This document shows, piece by piece, positions 56,480-64,000 of a DNA stretch of 64,000 nucleotides. Numbering within the stretch: the first letter of the stretch is position 1; each line of letters opens with the position of its first letter. The notes under the pieces were generated by a model. The model searched no databases, had not been told where the DNA came from, and was given only the letters and a program-made list of their open reading frames with translations. Origin of the DNA: an uncultured Roseiflexaceae bacterium (lineage in GTDB: Bacteria > Chloroflexota > Chloroflexia > Chloroflexales > Roseiflexaceae); the NCBI GenBank assembly GCA_937974195.1, contig CALJIC010000057.1:5088-69087 (forward strand), written 5' to 3'. The position numbers and the translations under genes are program-made.

Positions 56480-57349
56480 CTACGTCGTGAGAACCACTGC
56501 GTTCTGCGACGGGTCGCGGACGAGCGCGCCCTCCGCGCGCTCCTCGAGCGGGAGCCCGGCCTGGCGCACCCGCTCGAGCACCGCCTCGAGCGCGGCCTGG
56601 TTCGGCAGGCGCACTTCGAAGAAGCGCAGCCCGGCCATATCCGGCGCCGGCGGCGGCGCGCCGCGCCCGGCCCAGATGTTATAGCCCAGGTGGTGGTGAT
56701 ACCCGCCGGCGGACACGAACTCGGCCGAGTTGCCGAAGCTCTGCATCAGCTCGAAGCCGAGCACGCCGACGTAGAAGTCGCGCGCCGCCCGCAGATCCGC
56801 GACGTGCAGGTGCATGTGCCCGATCGTCGTCGCGGGGTCGACGCTGTATGCGCCAGGCGCCCACGTGTCGGTGGCGGCGTCGAGCTCCGCCAGCAGCCCG
56901 TCCAGGTCGAGCGGGTCGACCGTCATGCGCAGCTCCTGGCCGGCGCGCGGCCACTCTGCGCGCGGGCGGTCGCGGTAGATCTCGATCCCGTTGCCGTCCG
57001 GGTCGGCCAGGTAGAGCGCCTCGCTCACCGCGTGGTCCGAGGCGCCCTGGAGCGGCACGCGCAGCTGGGCGAGACGCACGAGCGCGCGCGCCAGATCGCG
57101 GCGCGATGGGACGAGCACGGCGAAGTGGTAGAGGCCGGTGACGCCGCGCGCCGGGCGCGCCCCCGGCTGCTCCTCCAGCGTGAGCAGGTCCGGGCCGCCG
57201 GCGCCGAGCGCGGCGAAGGGCCCCTCCCGCCGGTGGAGCCGGAGGCCGAGCGCCTCCTGGTAGAAGGCCAGCGAGCGGTCGAGGTTCGCGACCGCCAGGC
57301 GCACCGCGCCGATGCGTGTGTCGGGGTGGATCGGCTCAACCGGTGCCAT
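56480..57349 (-). CDS. Two-domain glyoxalase/extradiol-dioxygenase-fold (CatE-like) protein
   Basis: This 289-residue protein contains two VOC modules. The first has RIGAVRLAVANLDRSLAFYQEALGL and YHFAVLVPSR with YLADPDGNGIEIYRDRP. The second has TIGHMHLHVADLRAARDFYVGVLGF and GGYHHHLGYNIW. Histidine and glutamate ligands for a metal appear in both halves. The arrangement resembles CatE-type catechol 2,3-dioxygenases, but substrate assignment is not possible. ATG 57349 follows GAGGAGG at eight bases. A GTG at 57376 was rejected since the Shine-Dalgarno sequence lies inside that extension. Its stop abuts the carboxylase ATG. Confidence 0.85.
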   Translation of the reverse strand: MAPVEPIHPDTRIGAVRLAVANLDRSLAFYQEALGLRLHRREGPFAALGAGGPDLLTLEEQPGARPARGVTGLYHFAVLVPSRRDLARALVRLAQLRVPLQGASDHAVSEALYLADPDGNGIEIYRDRPRAEWPRAGQELRMTVDPLDLDGLLAELDAATDTWAPGAYSVDPATTIGHMHLHVADLRAARDFYVGVLGFELMQSFGNSAEFVSAGGYHHHLGYNIWAGRGAPPPAPDMAGLRFFEVRLPNQAALEAVLERVRQAGLPLEERAEGALVRDPSQNAVVLTT

Positions 57350-57416
57350 CTTGAAGCCTCCTCGCTCTGTAGCCACCGAGCACCGACTCCGGCGGCGCGT
57401 GGGTGGGTTGTGGATA

Positions 57417-58253
57417 TCAGTCGCCGGGCTGCGCCCTATCGCCAGCGCTGCGCAGCCGTTCGCTGGCGGAGATCAGATCCCGCACCAGCCCTGCCGCCAC
57501 CCGGTCGAACGGCCCGCCGCCGCTCCGCAGCGCCGTGCCCACGATCGCGCCGTCGGCGTGCGGAAGCAGCGCCGGGGCGTTCGCGCCCGTCAGGCCGCTG
57601 CCGATCAGCACCGGGATGCCGCCCGCGCGTGCCGCGGCCAGGTCCTCGGCCGCCGGCGCGACCCCGGTTGCGCTCCCAGTGACGACCACGGCATCTGCGC
57701 CGTGTTCGGCGGCCTGCAGCGCCGAGCGCGCGAGCGGCTTGCCCTCCTCCAGCAGCGTGCTGTACTTGACCTGGATGTCGGCGAAGATCGCCAGGTGCGC
57801 GGCGCCGAGCGCTGCCCGGTAGGCCAGCACCGCCTCGGGCTCAGGCTCGATGACCCCCGCCGCGATGCGCACCCGGTCCACGAAGAAGTCCAGCCGCACG
57901 AAGTGTGCCTGCGACGCAGCCGCCACCGCGATCGAGGCGCGCCAGTCGTTCAGCAGCACCTGGACGCCGACTGGCACCGCGGCGCGCCCGACCACCGCGT
58001 CGGTCACGCGGGTCATGGCGGCCACGATCTCGGGGCCGACGGTGAGCTGGTGCGGGCGGTCGAAGTCGTTCTCGACCAGCACCCCGTCGGCGCCGCCGCG
58101 CTGGAGCGCCTCCAGGTCGGCCAGCGCCGCCGCGATCACGTCGGGCAGCGGCGGAGCGCCGGCGCAGCCGGGCAGCGGCGGGAGCGAGATCATGCCGATG
58201 ATCGGCCGCCGCGTGCGGAACAGGTCGTGGAACCGTGTGCGCCTGTCAGCCAT
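57417..58253 (-). CDS. BtpA/SgcQ-family TIM-barrel protein
   Basis: This 278-residue cytosolic protein begins near RRPIIGMISLPPLPGCAGAP and contains GGADGVLVENDFDRP, AHFVRLDFFVDRV, FADIQVKYSTLL and the phosphate-binding-like IPVLIGSGLTGANAPALL. These blocks are diagnostic of the BtpA/SgcQ family. Cyanobacterial BtpA was linked to photosystem I accumulation, but bacterial SgcQ-type members sit beside sugar genes and look like phosphosugar or nucleoside enzymes. It overlaps the PfkB kinase stop by eight bases, so it may act on the kinase product. The reaction is not established. Confidence 0.88.
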   Translation of the reverse strand: MADRRTRFHDLFRTRRPIIGMISLPPLPGCAGAPPLPDVIAAALADLEALQRGGADGVLVENDFDRPHQLTVGPEIVAAMTRVTDAVVGRAAVPVGVQVLLNDWRASIAVAAASQAHFVRLDFFVDRVRIAAGVIEPEPEAVLAYRAALGAAHLAIFADIQVKYSTLLEEGKPLARSALQAAEHGADAVVVTGSATGVAPAAEDLAAARAGGIPVLIGSGLTGANAPALLPHADGAIVGTALRSGGGPFDRVAAGLVRDLISASERLRSAGDRAQPGD

Positions 58254-59064
58254 CGGTCGCGCCGTAGTGGCCTATCACCTGCGCGGCGCGCGTGGCGCCG
58301 GCGTGCAGCGCCCGCCGCAGATCGCCGTCCGCGCAGTAGGACAGCGTGAACGCGGCCTGGAACGCGTCGCCGGCGCCGGTCGTGTCCAGCGTCTCGCGCG
58401 CGGGGAGCGCCGGCTGGTACAGGCGCTCCTCGCCCGCGAGCGCCACGCTCCCCTGCGCCCCGAGCGTGACGACGATCACCCCGCGGGACGAGCGCGCGAG
58501 CGGGGCCAGCGCCTCGACGGTGTCCTCGCCGCCGCTGAGGAACGCCAGGTCGAGCTGCGACAGGTAGCGCTGGAGCTCGCGCAGCCCGTCCCCGAGGTCC
58601 GCGCCGTCGAGGAAGTCCGCCGCGCGCCGCCCGGCGAACGAGCGGTCCTCGAGCACCGGCCGCACGAGGTGCTCGATCTGGCGGAACACCGGCACGGCGA
58701 CGACGTCGAAGCCGCGGATGTAGTCCAGGTCGGCGTCGGAGAGGCGCAGGTCGGCGAGGACGCCGGGGTGGTAGCCGCCGGGTGGGAAGACCCGCTCGCC
58801 GCCCGGCCGCAGGTGGATCTTCTGGCGCGCGGTCATTCCCGCCAGCGTGCGCACGTGGGCGTCCTCGACCTGCGCGCGGGCGAGCTTCGCGCGCACGAGC
58901 GCCGCGCCGGCGTCGTCTCCGGTGGCGCTCACCAGCCCGACGCGCGCGGCGCCGAGCTGGCGGGCGTTCACGGCGAAGTTGAGCGAGATGCCGCCCACCA
59001 GCTCGCGGCCCTGGTCGAGGTAGTGGTCGACCGTGATCTCGCCGACGCAGACGACACTGGTCAC
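58246..59064 (-). CDS. PfkB/ribokinase-family carbohydrate kinase
   Basis: This 272-residue kinase starts with GTG overlapping the potD stop as GTGA, with AAGGGGGA ahead of it. The substrate lid/GG motif is VGGISLNFAVNARQLGA (about 23-39), and the ATP-site motif DTTGAGDAF is at 227-235 with catalytic Asp233. Length and lid resemble the fructoselysine-6-kinase/FrlD branch more than adenosine or ribose kinases, but this is only a resemblance. The coupling to a polyamine-type transporter upstream and BtpA downstream suggests it phosphorylates the imported compound. Confidence 0.9.
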   Translation of the reverse strand: MTSVVCVGEITVDHYLDQGRELVGGISLNFAVNARQLGAARVGLVSATGDDAGAALVRAKLARAQVEDAHVRTLAGMTARQKIHLRPGGERVFPPGGYHPGVLADLRLSDADLDYIRGFDVVAVPVFRQIEHLVRPVLEDRSFAGRRAADFLDGADLGDGLRELQRYLSQLDLAFLSGGEDTVEALAPLARSSRGVIVVTLGAQGSVALAGEERLYQPALPARETLDTTGAGDAFQAAFTLSYCADGDLRRALHAGATRAAQVIGHYGATDG

Positions 59065-60278
59065 TCCCCCTTCACCTGGGTCCAGATGTCGTTGAACACC
59101 TCCGTCGCCTCGTTGTGCTCGATCCACTCCAGCCGCTCGAGCGTCTCGGCGTCCGGCGCGAACCCCTGCGCGTACAGGTCGCGGATCTCCTGCGACAGCA
59201 GCGGGACCGCGTCCTTGTTCGGCGTGAGGTAGCCGACGTACTCGGTGTTGCGGGCGGCGATGTCCGGGCGCATCAGGAAGTTGATGAAGACGTGCGCGGT
59301 GTAGGCGTTGGGCGAGTCAGCCAGGATCGCCAGGTTGTCCATCCAGATCGTGCCGCCCTCCTTGGGGATCACGAACCCGATGTTCGGGTTGCCGTCGAAC
59401 TCGTCCTCCAGGCCGTTGCGCGCCTGCATCGCGTCGCCGCTCCAGGCGTGGGCGATCGCCAGCTCCTCGCTGGCCAGCTCGCGGTTCACGTCGTCGATGT
59501 TGTACTCGATCAGCGGCTTCTGCTCGATCAGCAGCCGCTGGGCCTCCGCCAGCGCCGCCGGGTCGGTCTCGTTCAGCGAGTAGCCGAGGTACTTGAGCGC
59601 GGCGCCGATCGTCTCGCGCGCCTCGTCGAGCATGCTGGCCCGCGCCCCATCGTTCGCGCGCTTCATCGCCTCCAGCTGGGCCGGGTCGAACAGCGCCGCC
59701 CAGCTATCCACGCCGTTGGGGTAGACCTGTGTGTTGTAGGCGATCCCGGTCGTGCCGTAGAAGTAGGGCACCGAGTACACGTTGCCCGGGTCGAAGTACT
59801 TGTCGAGCAGCTCCGGGTCGATGTGCACGAGGTTCGGCAGCAGCGACTTGTCGAGCGGGGCGAGCAGGTCGTCGCTGACCATGATCTGGATGGCGTAGTC
59901 CGAGGGCACGACGATGTCGTAGTCCGGCACGGCGAGCACCTTGGCGATCATCTCCTCGTTGGAGGGGAAGATGTCCAGGACGACGCTGACGCCGTACTCT
60001 TGCTCGAACTCTTCGATGATGGACGGGTCGATGTAGTCGCCCCAGTTGAAGATCCGCAGCTCGGACGAGAGCTGCGAGCGGTCAACCTCGAGCTCGCCCG
60101 TCGCCGGGGCGGCGGGTGCCTCGGCGGGAGCTTCGGCAGGGGCCTCGGCCGTGGCCGCCGGGGCGGCGGTCGGCTCGGCGGGTGCCTCAGCGGCTGGCGT
60201 GGCGGCCGGCTGCGCTCCGCCGCAGGCCGCGAGCAACGCTGCTACCACGAGCAGCGTGACGAGTCTCAGGCGCACCAT
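59061..60278 (-). CDS. potD: Spermidine/putrescine-type ABC substrate-binding lipoprotein
   Basis: This 405-residue lipoprotein of the PotD family has a signal peptide ending in LLAAC (Cys20), a ~50-residue Ala/Pro/Glu/Thr tether and the PotD fold. The fold opens LRIFNWGDYIDPSIIEEFEQ; FPSNEEMIAKV and DIVVPSDYAIQIM follow. ATG 60278 is set by AAGGAGG. The E. coli ligand-binding WTEY is WGDY here, as in the wider family, so the ligand may not be a polyamine. It is followed by pfkB with a four-base overlap. Confidence 0.9.
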   Translation of the reverse strand: MVRLRLVTLLVVAALLAACGGAQPAATPAAEAPAEPTAAPAATAEAPAEAPAEAPAAPATGELEVDRSQLSSELRIFNWGDYIDPSIIEEFEQEYGVSVVLDIFPSNEEMIAKVLAVPDYDIVVPSDYAIQIMVSDDLLAPLDKSLLPNLVHIDPELLDKYFDPGNVYSVPYFYGTTGIAYNTQVYPNGVDSWAALFDPAQLEAMKRANDGARASMLDEARETIGAALKYLGYSLNETDPAALAEAQRLLIEQKPLIEYNIDDVNRELASEELAIAHAWSGDAMQARNGLEDEFDGNPNIGFVIPKEGGTIWMDNLAILADSPNAYTAHVFINFLMRPDIAARNTEYVGYLTPNKDAVPLLSQEIRDLYAQGFAPDAETLERLEWIEHNEATEVFNDIWTQVKGE

Positions 60279-60609
60279 GGGTCCTCCTTGAGCATCTGTC
60301 CGGATCTGCCGGGAGTTCGCGGTCGCCCTGGCGTGCATCCAGGGCGCTCCGCTGAGAGGTGTGGCGGGCGCCGCCCTCCACACATTGCCTAACCTGACGC
60401 GACGTATGCGATGACGCTGCCCCGCGCCCTGTAAAAGGGTTCGGGGCGACGAAACCTCCCTGGGAACCCTGCTTCCGCGGCTCTGCGGTGGAGAAGAAGC
60501 GTCCGTGGAGGGCTGCAGGCCCTTCCACACTGAGCGAAGGCGGCGGAGACGAGGAGCGTGGCAGGCTCGCCCTCCGAGCCTCATCTGGCCGATGGCGCCA
60601 GCGGGACGG
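60279..60609 (-). other. Gap between potC and potD genes
   Basis: No gene is seen in these 331 bases. They contain a 7-bp inverted repeat GCCCTGG/CCAGGGC (60325-60345), a GTGG/CCAC palindrome near 60360-60385 and several GGAGG/CCTCC pairs. Neither a clear promoter nor a T-tailed terminator could be identified, although a break in transcription here is possible. Confidence 0.4.
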
Positions 60610-61467
60610 TCACGTCCGCCGCTGCACGAACTGCGACAGGAACACCAGCGTCATCGAGATCGCCAGCATGATCGTCGAGATCGCGTTGATCTTGGGCGTG
60701 ACCGCTCGCTTGACCTGGCTGTAGACCTCCACCGGGAGCAGCGAGACGCCGGAGCCGGTGGTGAAGAAGCTGATGATGAAGTCGTCCAGCGAGAGCGTGA
60801 ACGCCAGCAGCGCCCCGCCGATGATGCCCGGCAGGATGAGCGGGAACGTGATGTGCCAGAACGTCTGCCACTCGTTCGCGCCGAGGTCCTGGGCCGCCTC
60901 CTCGAGGCGCCGGTCGAAGCCCTTGAGGCTGGCGCGCACCACCACCACCACGAACGAGATGTTGAAGGCGATGTGCGACAGCGTGACGGTCGTGAGGCTC
61001 AGGCGCAGCCGGATGCCGAACAGCGCCTCCAGGATGCCGAACGAGAAGGTGAAGAACGCCAGCAGCGCCAGCGCCATCACGATCTCCGGGATGACGATCG
61101 GCAGGTAGAGCAGGGCGTCCAGCCCGGTGCGGCCGCGGAACCGGTAGCGCTCCATCGCCAGCGCGGTGGTGGTGCCGATCACCGTGGAGACCAGCGTGGA
61201 GATCAGCGCCACGATCAGGGTGTTGACCGCGCCGCCCATCAGCCGCTCGTCGGCGAGCAGCCTGCGGTACCACTCGAAGGTGAACCCCGTCCAGCGCACC
61301 CCGAAGCTGTCCTGCGTGAACGAGAAGATCACCAGGATGACGATCGGCAGGTACAGGAACGCGTACACCAGCGCCGAGTGCAGCCCGAGCAGCGCATCCC
61401 CGGTCGAGCGGCGGCCGGAGCTGATCGCGTGGGTGGCCGGGCGGGCCTGGCTTGAGAGCTCGATCAT
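60610..61467 (-). CDS. potC: Spermidine/putrescine-type ABC permease PotC
   Basis: This 285-residue permease has six helices starting near LVYAFLYLPIVILVIFSF and the EAA loop RLEEAAQDLGANEWQTF near residue 190. It begins three bases after the potB stop, so PotB and PotC are coupled and form the membrane heterodimer. An N-terminal ~27-residue cytosolic tail is slightly longer than in E. coli. Confidence 0.92.
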   Translation of the reverse strand: MIELSSQARPATHAISSGRRSTGDALLGLHSALVYAFLYLPIVILVIFSFTQDSFGVRWTGFTFEWYRRLLADERLMGGAVNTLIVALISTLVSTVIGTTTALAMERYRFRGRTGLDALLYLPIVIPEIVMALALLAFFTFSFGILEALFGIRLRLSLTTVTLSHIAFNISFVVVVVRASLKGFDRRLEEAAQDLGANEWQTFWHITFPLILPGIIGGALLAFTLSLDDFIISFFTTGSGVSLLPVEVYSQVKRAVTPKINAISTIMLAISMTLVFLSQFVQRRT

Positions 61468-61470
61468 CGG

Positions 61471-62343
61471 TCACCTATCATCTTCGGTCGTCACCCGGAA
61501 GTAGACGATGATAGCGATCGTGAGCACGGCCATGAAGGTGATCGCCAGGGCGGAGCCGAGCGGCCAGTTGGGCGGGTTGGCGCGGGTGAACAGGCGCTGC
61601 AGCAGGTTGCCGAGCAGGTCCACCTTGGCGCCGCCCAGCAGGTCCGAGACGACGAACTGGCCGACGGTGGGGATGAACACCAGCACCGAGCCGGCCGCCA
61701 CGCCCGGCATGGTGAGCGGCAGCATCACCCGCCGGAACGCGCTCCACCAGCCGGCGCCCAGGTCGCTCGCCGCCTCCATCAGCGTGAAGTCGAAGCGCGC
61801 CAGCGAGGCGTAGAGCGGCAGCACCATGAACGGCAGCTCGCCGTACACCAGCCCCACCAGCACCGCGCCCTCGGATGGGTAGAGCGCCTGGCGCGGCAGC
61901 CCGAGCGCCTGGATCGCGCTGTTGATCAGCCCGTTGTTGCTGAGCAGGATCATCCAGGCGTAGGTGCGCACGAGGAAGTTGGTCCAGAACGGGATGAGGA
62001 TCAGGAACAGCAGCGCGGTGCGCACGCCCGGCTGCTGGCGCACGACGAACAGCGCCAGCGGGTAGCCGATCACCAGGCAGATCGCGGTGGTGAGCACGGC
62101 GATCCAGATCGAGCGCACGTAGGCGTTGATGTAGATGTCGCGCGTGAACAGGGTGATGTAGTTGTTCAGCGTGAACGTCCACTCGACCCGCGCGCCGCGC
62201 CCGGGGACAGCGAAGCTGTAGAGCACGATCACCAGCAGCGGGACGGCGAAGAACAGAGTCAGGTAGAACAGGCCGGGGAACAGCAGCAGGCGAAGCTGGC
62301 CGCGCTCCTTCCGTTCGACGCTGGAGAACGTGTCAGCGCTCAT
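61471..62343 (-). CDS. potB: Spermidine/putrescine-type ABC permease PotB
   Basis: This 290-residue permease partner of PotC has six helices. The first is LLLFPGLFYLTLFFAVPLLV, and FLVRTYAWMILLSNNGLINS and the EAA-like MEAASDLGAGWWSAFRR are typical. ATG 62343 lies behind GGGGAGGAA. A longer frame up to 62442 was rejected. It follows potA after a 114-base gap. Confidence 0.92.
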   Translation of the reverse strand: MSADTFSSVERKERGQLRLLLFPGLFYLTLFFAVPLLVIVLYSFAVPGRGARVEWTFTLNNYITLFTRDIYINAYVRSIWIAVLTTAICLVIGYPLALFVVRQQPGVRTALLFLILIPFWTNFLVRTYAWMILLSNNGLINSAIQALGLPRQALYPSEGAVLVGLVYGELPFMVLPLYASLARFDFTLMEAASDLGAGWWSAFRRVMLPLTMPGVAAGSVLVFIPTVGQFVVSDLLGGAKVDLLGNLLQRLFTRANPPNWPLGSALAITFMAVLTIAIIVYFRVTTEDDR

Positions 62344-62457
62344 TTCCTCCCCTCTCGTCGCACGTCGGCCGCCGGCGCGCGCCTGCGGCCGATCGAAGCG
62401 CCCAGCGCCTCGATGTACACCCGAGCACGTGTAGACGTGCAACGTCCCAGCGCGTGC

Positions 62458-63576
62458 CTACTCGGTAAGCACCAGCGCGTTCTCGGCCGGCCACCACAGG
62501 TAGCCGCTCTCGCCCGGCTGCCAGTACTCGTTGCGGTCGAGCGTGGAGCGGCTGTTCTGCTCCCACACGTCGAAGAGCCGCTCGGAGCCCAGACGCACAA
62601 TAATCCGCGTGTCGCTGCCGATGTAGGCCACCTGCTCCACCGTCACCCGGAAGCAGTTGGCGGTGCCGGGGGCCGGCTCATGCACCGAGAGGAAGGCCTT
62701 CTCGGGCCGGATCGAGACGACGGCCTCGCTTCCGGACGCGAGCTGCACGTTTCCCTGCGCCCGCAGCGTCAGGCCGTCGCCGGTCTCGAGGGTGGTCACG
62801 AGCCCGTTCGACGTGCCGCTGCGCTCGACGGCGCGGACCCTGCCCGACAGGAAGTTCGCCTCGCCGATGAAGTCGGCGACGAAGCGGCAGTTCGGCCGCT
62901 CGTAGATCTCCGTCGGCGTCCCGACCTGCAGGACCTTGCCGGCGTTCATCACGGCGATCCGGTCGCTCATCGTGAGCGCCTCTTCCTGGTCGTGCGTGAC
63001 GAAGATGAAGGTGATGCCGACGCGTTGCTGCAGGCTCTTGAGCTCGATCTGCATCTCCTTGCGCAGCTTCTGGTCCAGCGCCCCCAGCGGCTCGTCGAGC
63101 AGCAGCACCGCCGGCTGGTTGACGAGCGCGCGGGCGAGGGCGACCCGCTGCTGCTGGCCGCCCGAGAGCTGGCGCGGGCGGCGGTTCTCGTAGCCGGAGA
63201 GCCGCACCAGCTCGAGCGCCTCCCGGACGCGCCGCTCGATATCCGCCCGCGCGACGCGCTTCATCTGTAGTCCGAAGGCCACGTTCTCGGCCACCGACAT
63301 GTGCGGGAAGAGCGCGTAGGACTGGAAGACCGTGTTGACGTTGCGCTGGTAGGGGGGAGTGTTGCCGATCAGGCGGCCGCGCAGACGGATCTCGCCCGAG
63401 GTGGGGTACTCGAAGCCGGCGATCAGACGGAGCGTCGTGGTCTTGCCGCAGCCCGACGGGCCGAGCAGGGCGAAGAACTCGCCGTCGCGGATCTGTACGG
63501 TCACGTGGTCAACTGCCGTTACGTCACCGAAGCGCTTGACGATGTCACGCAGCTCGATGGCGATGCCGTTGCTCAT
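62458..63576 (-). CDS. potA: Spermidine/putrescine-type ABC ATPase PotA
   Basis: This 372-residue ATPase has Walker [10 protein letters not shown] (39-47), signature LSGGQQQR (137-144), Walker B ending DEP (161-163) and [10 protein letters not shown]. The C-terminal ~130 residues form the TOBE regulatory domain. It is the first gene of the operon, with an extended -10 promoter at 63621-63629 and a leader of about 38 bases holding GAGAGAG. Confidence 0.95.
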   Translation of the reverse strand: MSNGIAIELRDIVKRFGDVTAVDHVTVQIRDGEFFALLGPSGCGKTTTLRLIAGFEYPTSGEIRLRGRLIGNTPPYQRNVNTVFQSYALFPHMSVAENVAFGLQMKRVARADIERRVREALELVRLSGYENRRPRQLSGGQQQRVALARALVNQPAVLLLDEPLGALDQKLRKEMQIELKSLQQRVGITFIFVTHDQEEALTMSDRIAVMNAGKVLQVGTPTEIYERPNCRFVADFIGEANFLSGRVRAVERSGTSNGLVTTLETGDGLTLRAQGNVQLASGSEAVVSIRPEKAFLSVHEPAPGTANCFRVTVEQVAYIGSDTRIIVRLGSERLFDVWEQNSRSTLDRNEYWQPGESGYLWWPAENALVLTE

Positions 63577-63620
63577 CGCGCCTCTCTCAAGCCTGTCGTC
63601 GTAGAGTAGAACGATGAGGG

Positions 63621-63629
63621 ATTATAGCA
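63621..63629 (-). promoter_or_regulatory. Extended -10 promoter of the potABCD operon
   Basis: On the minus strand TGC-TATAAT (63621-63629) forms a perfect extended -10. No good -35 lies 16-18 bases upstream, which is common for this promoter class. Confidence 0.5.
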
Positions 63630-63788
63630 TATCTCCATGCGGAAGGGGTGTCAGCGCGGCAGCGAAGCCGCCAGCGCCGGCATCCACATCCCGCACGAGT
63701 AGTCGTGCCGAACCACCCCCTTCCGGGGAGATGTGGCGGTCCGCGGCTGCCAGGGCTGCTTCTCGCCGCCCGGCAGGCCGCCAATCCA
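63630..63788. other. Region upstream of potA without recognised gene
   Basis: These bases are GC-rich, with CCGCC/GGCGG pairs near 63735-63785. Nothing with gene-like features was seen. Confidence 0.35.
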
Positions 63789-64000
63789 CCACAGACCTAT
63801 CTTCGCCTGAAGCGCTCCACGAACCTGTTTTCTGCTGGAAGAATGCAGGTTGCCTGCGAACCCGTTCCCCGCCAGGAAATCCGGCAGGCCGCAGGCCGCC
63901 CACGAACCTAGTTCCCGCCGGAAGACCGCAGGTTCTCCACGGACCTATTTTTGCCGGGAGGCCCGATGTGCCGCAGGCCGTTCACGAGCCTGTTTCCAGC
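63789..64000. repeat. Degenerate repeat array, unit 28/37/46 bases, runs off the end
   Basis: Six imperfect copies of a unit opening CCACGAACCT recur. The shared CGAACC (or CGGACC/CGAGCC) cores begin near 63792, 63820, 63857, 63903, 63940 and 63985, so spacings are about 28, 37, 46, 37 and 45. The differences are close to 9, explained by an optional 9-base CCGCAGGCC-like insert. Later parts of each unit share GCCGGAAGACC-type sequence. The array is cut by the window edge. It does not look like CRISPR because spacers and repeats are both degenerate. Confidence 0.7.

Noticed and set aside
60279..60609. Riboswitch or small RNA between potC and potD
   Set aside because: Short palindromes only; no fold matching a known class could be recognised by eye.
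63789..64000. Possible CRISPR array
   Set aside because: Repeats are imperfect, spacing varies by nine bases and the intervening sequence is itself repeated; there are no cas genes.

Overview
The window is one contiguous piece of a high-GC bacterial chromosome, dense with genes and with no transposase, phage gene or CRISPR array. The best guess for its origin is Chloroflexota. The grounds are a very long cytosolic kinase built from tandem GAF domains, lipoprotein binding proteins with long Ala/Pro/Thr/Glu tethers, a V4R-domain protein, frequent GTG starts and a broad ABC-uptake repertoire. This rests on family knowledge, not on a database search.

Layout. (1) 80-2505, plus strand: RNase III, an NAD-dependent sugar-nucleotide reductase/epimerase-like protein and a HEAT-repeat protein. 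(2) 2506-7079, plus strand: a strong promoter, a long leader, then a peptide-type ABC importer (binding lipoprotein and two permeases) without ATPase genes. (3) 7168-16996, minus strand: a four-gene signalling operon. In transcription order it holds a hexapeptide-repeat protein, a response regulator with a degenerate GGDEF-like domain, a 2152-residue histidine kinase with about ten GAF domains, and an alpha/beta-hydrolase-fold protein lacking the nucleophile serine. A V4R-domain gene with its own promoter lies upstream (17269-17916). (4) 18200-42016, plus strand: a 24-kb surface-glycan cluster. It has seven GT4 glycosyltransferases, two dolichol-phosphate-mannose-synthase-like GT2 enzymes, three GT-C-type membrane glycosyltransferases, a DUF2079 membrane protein, two asparagine-synthetase-like amidotransferases, a methyltransferase and an LPG-synthase/flippase-like membrane protein. 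(5) 42056-49132: a small membrane protein, a DUF218 protein, the transcription-repair factor mfd, mtnP and a secreted or anchored alpha/beta hydrolase. (6) 49297-54160, plus strand: a complete general amino-acid ABC importer, aapJQMP, with a near-consensus promoter and a strong terminator. (7) 54171-63629, minus strand: potA-potB-potC-potD, a PfkB kinase, a BtpA/SgcQ-family protein, a two-domain glyoxalase/dioxygenase-fold protein and a biotin carboxylase/carrier fusion, followed by a tRNA-Glu/tRNA-Asp pair with its own promoter. (8) 63789-64000: a degenerate repeat array running off the end.

How it fits together. The glycan cluster supplies cytosolic sugar transferases (GT4), enzymes likely to charge polyprenyl phosphate with sugar (GT2), and membrane enzymes that would use those lipid-linked sugars on the outer face (GT-C). 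The two AsnB-like proteins probably amidate a glycan acid or precursor. Three separate ABC importers and a terminal PfkB/BtpA/glyoxalase/carboxylase module point to a heterotrophic or mixotrophic scavenger. The least ordinary parts are the four-gene signalling operon, the potABCD-pfkB-btpA arrangement and the end-of-window repeats.
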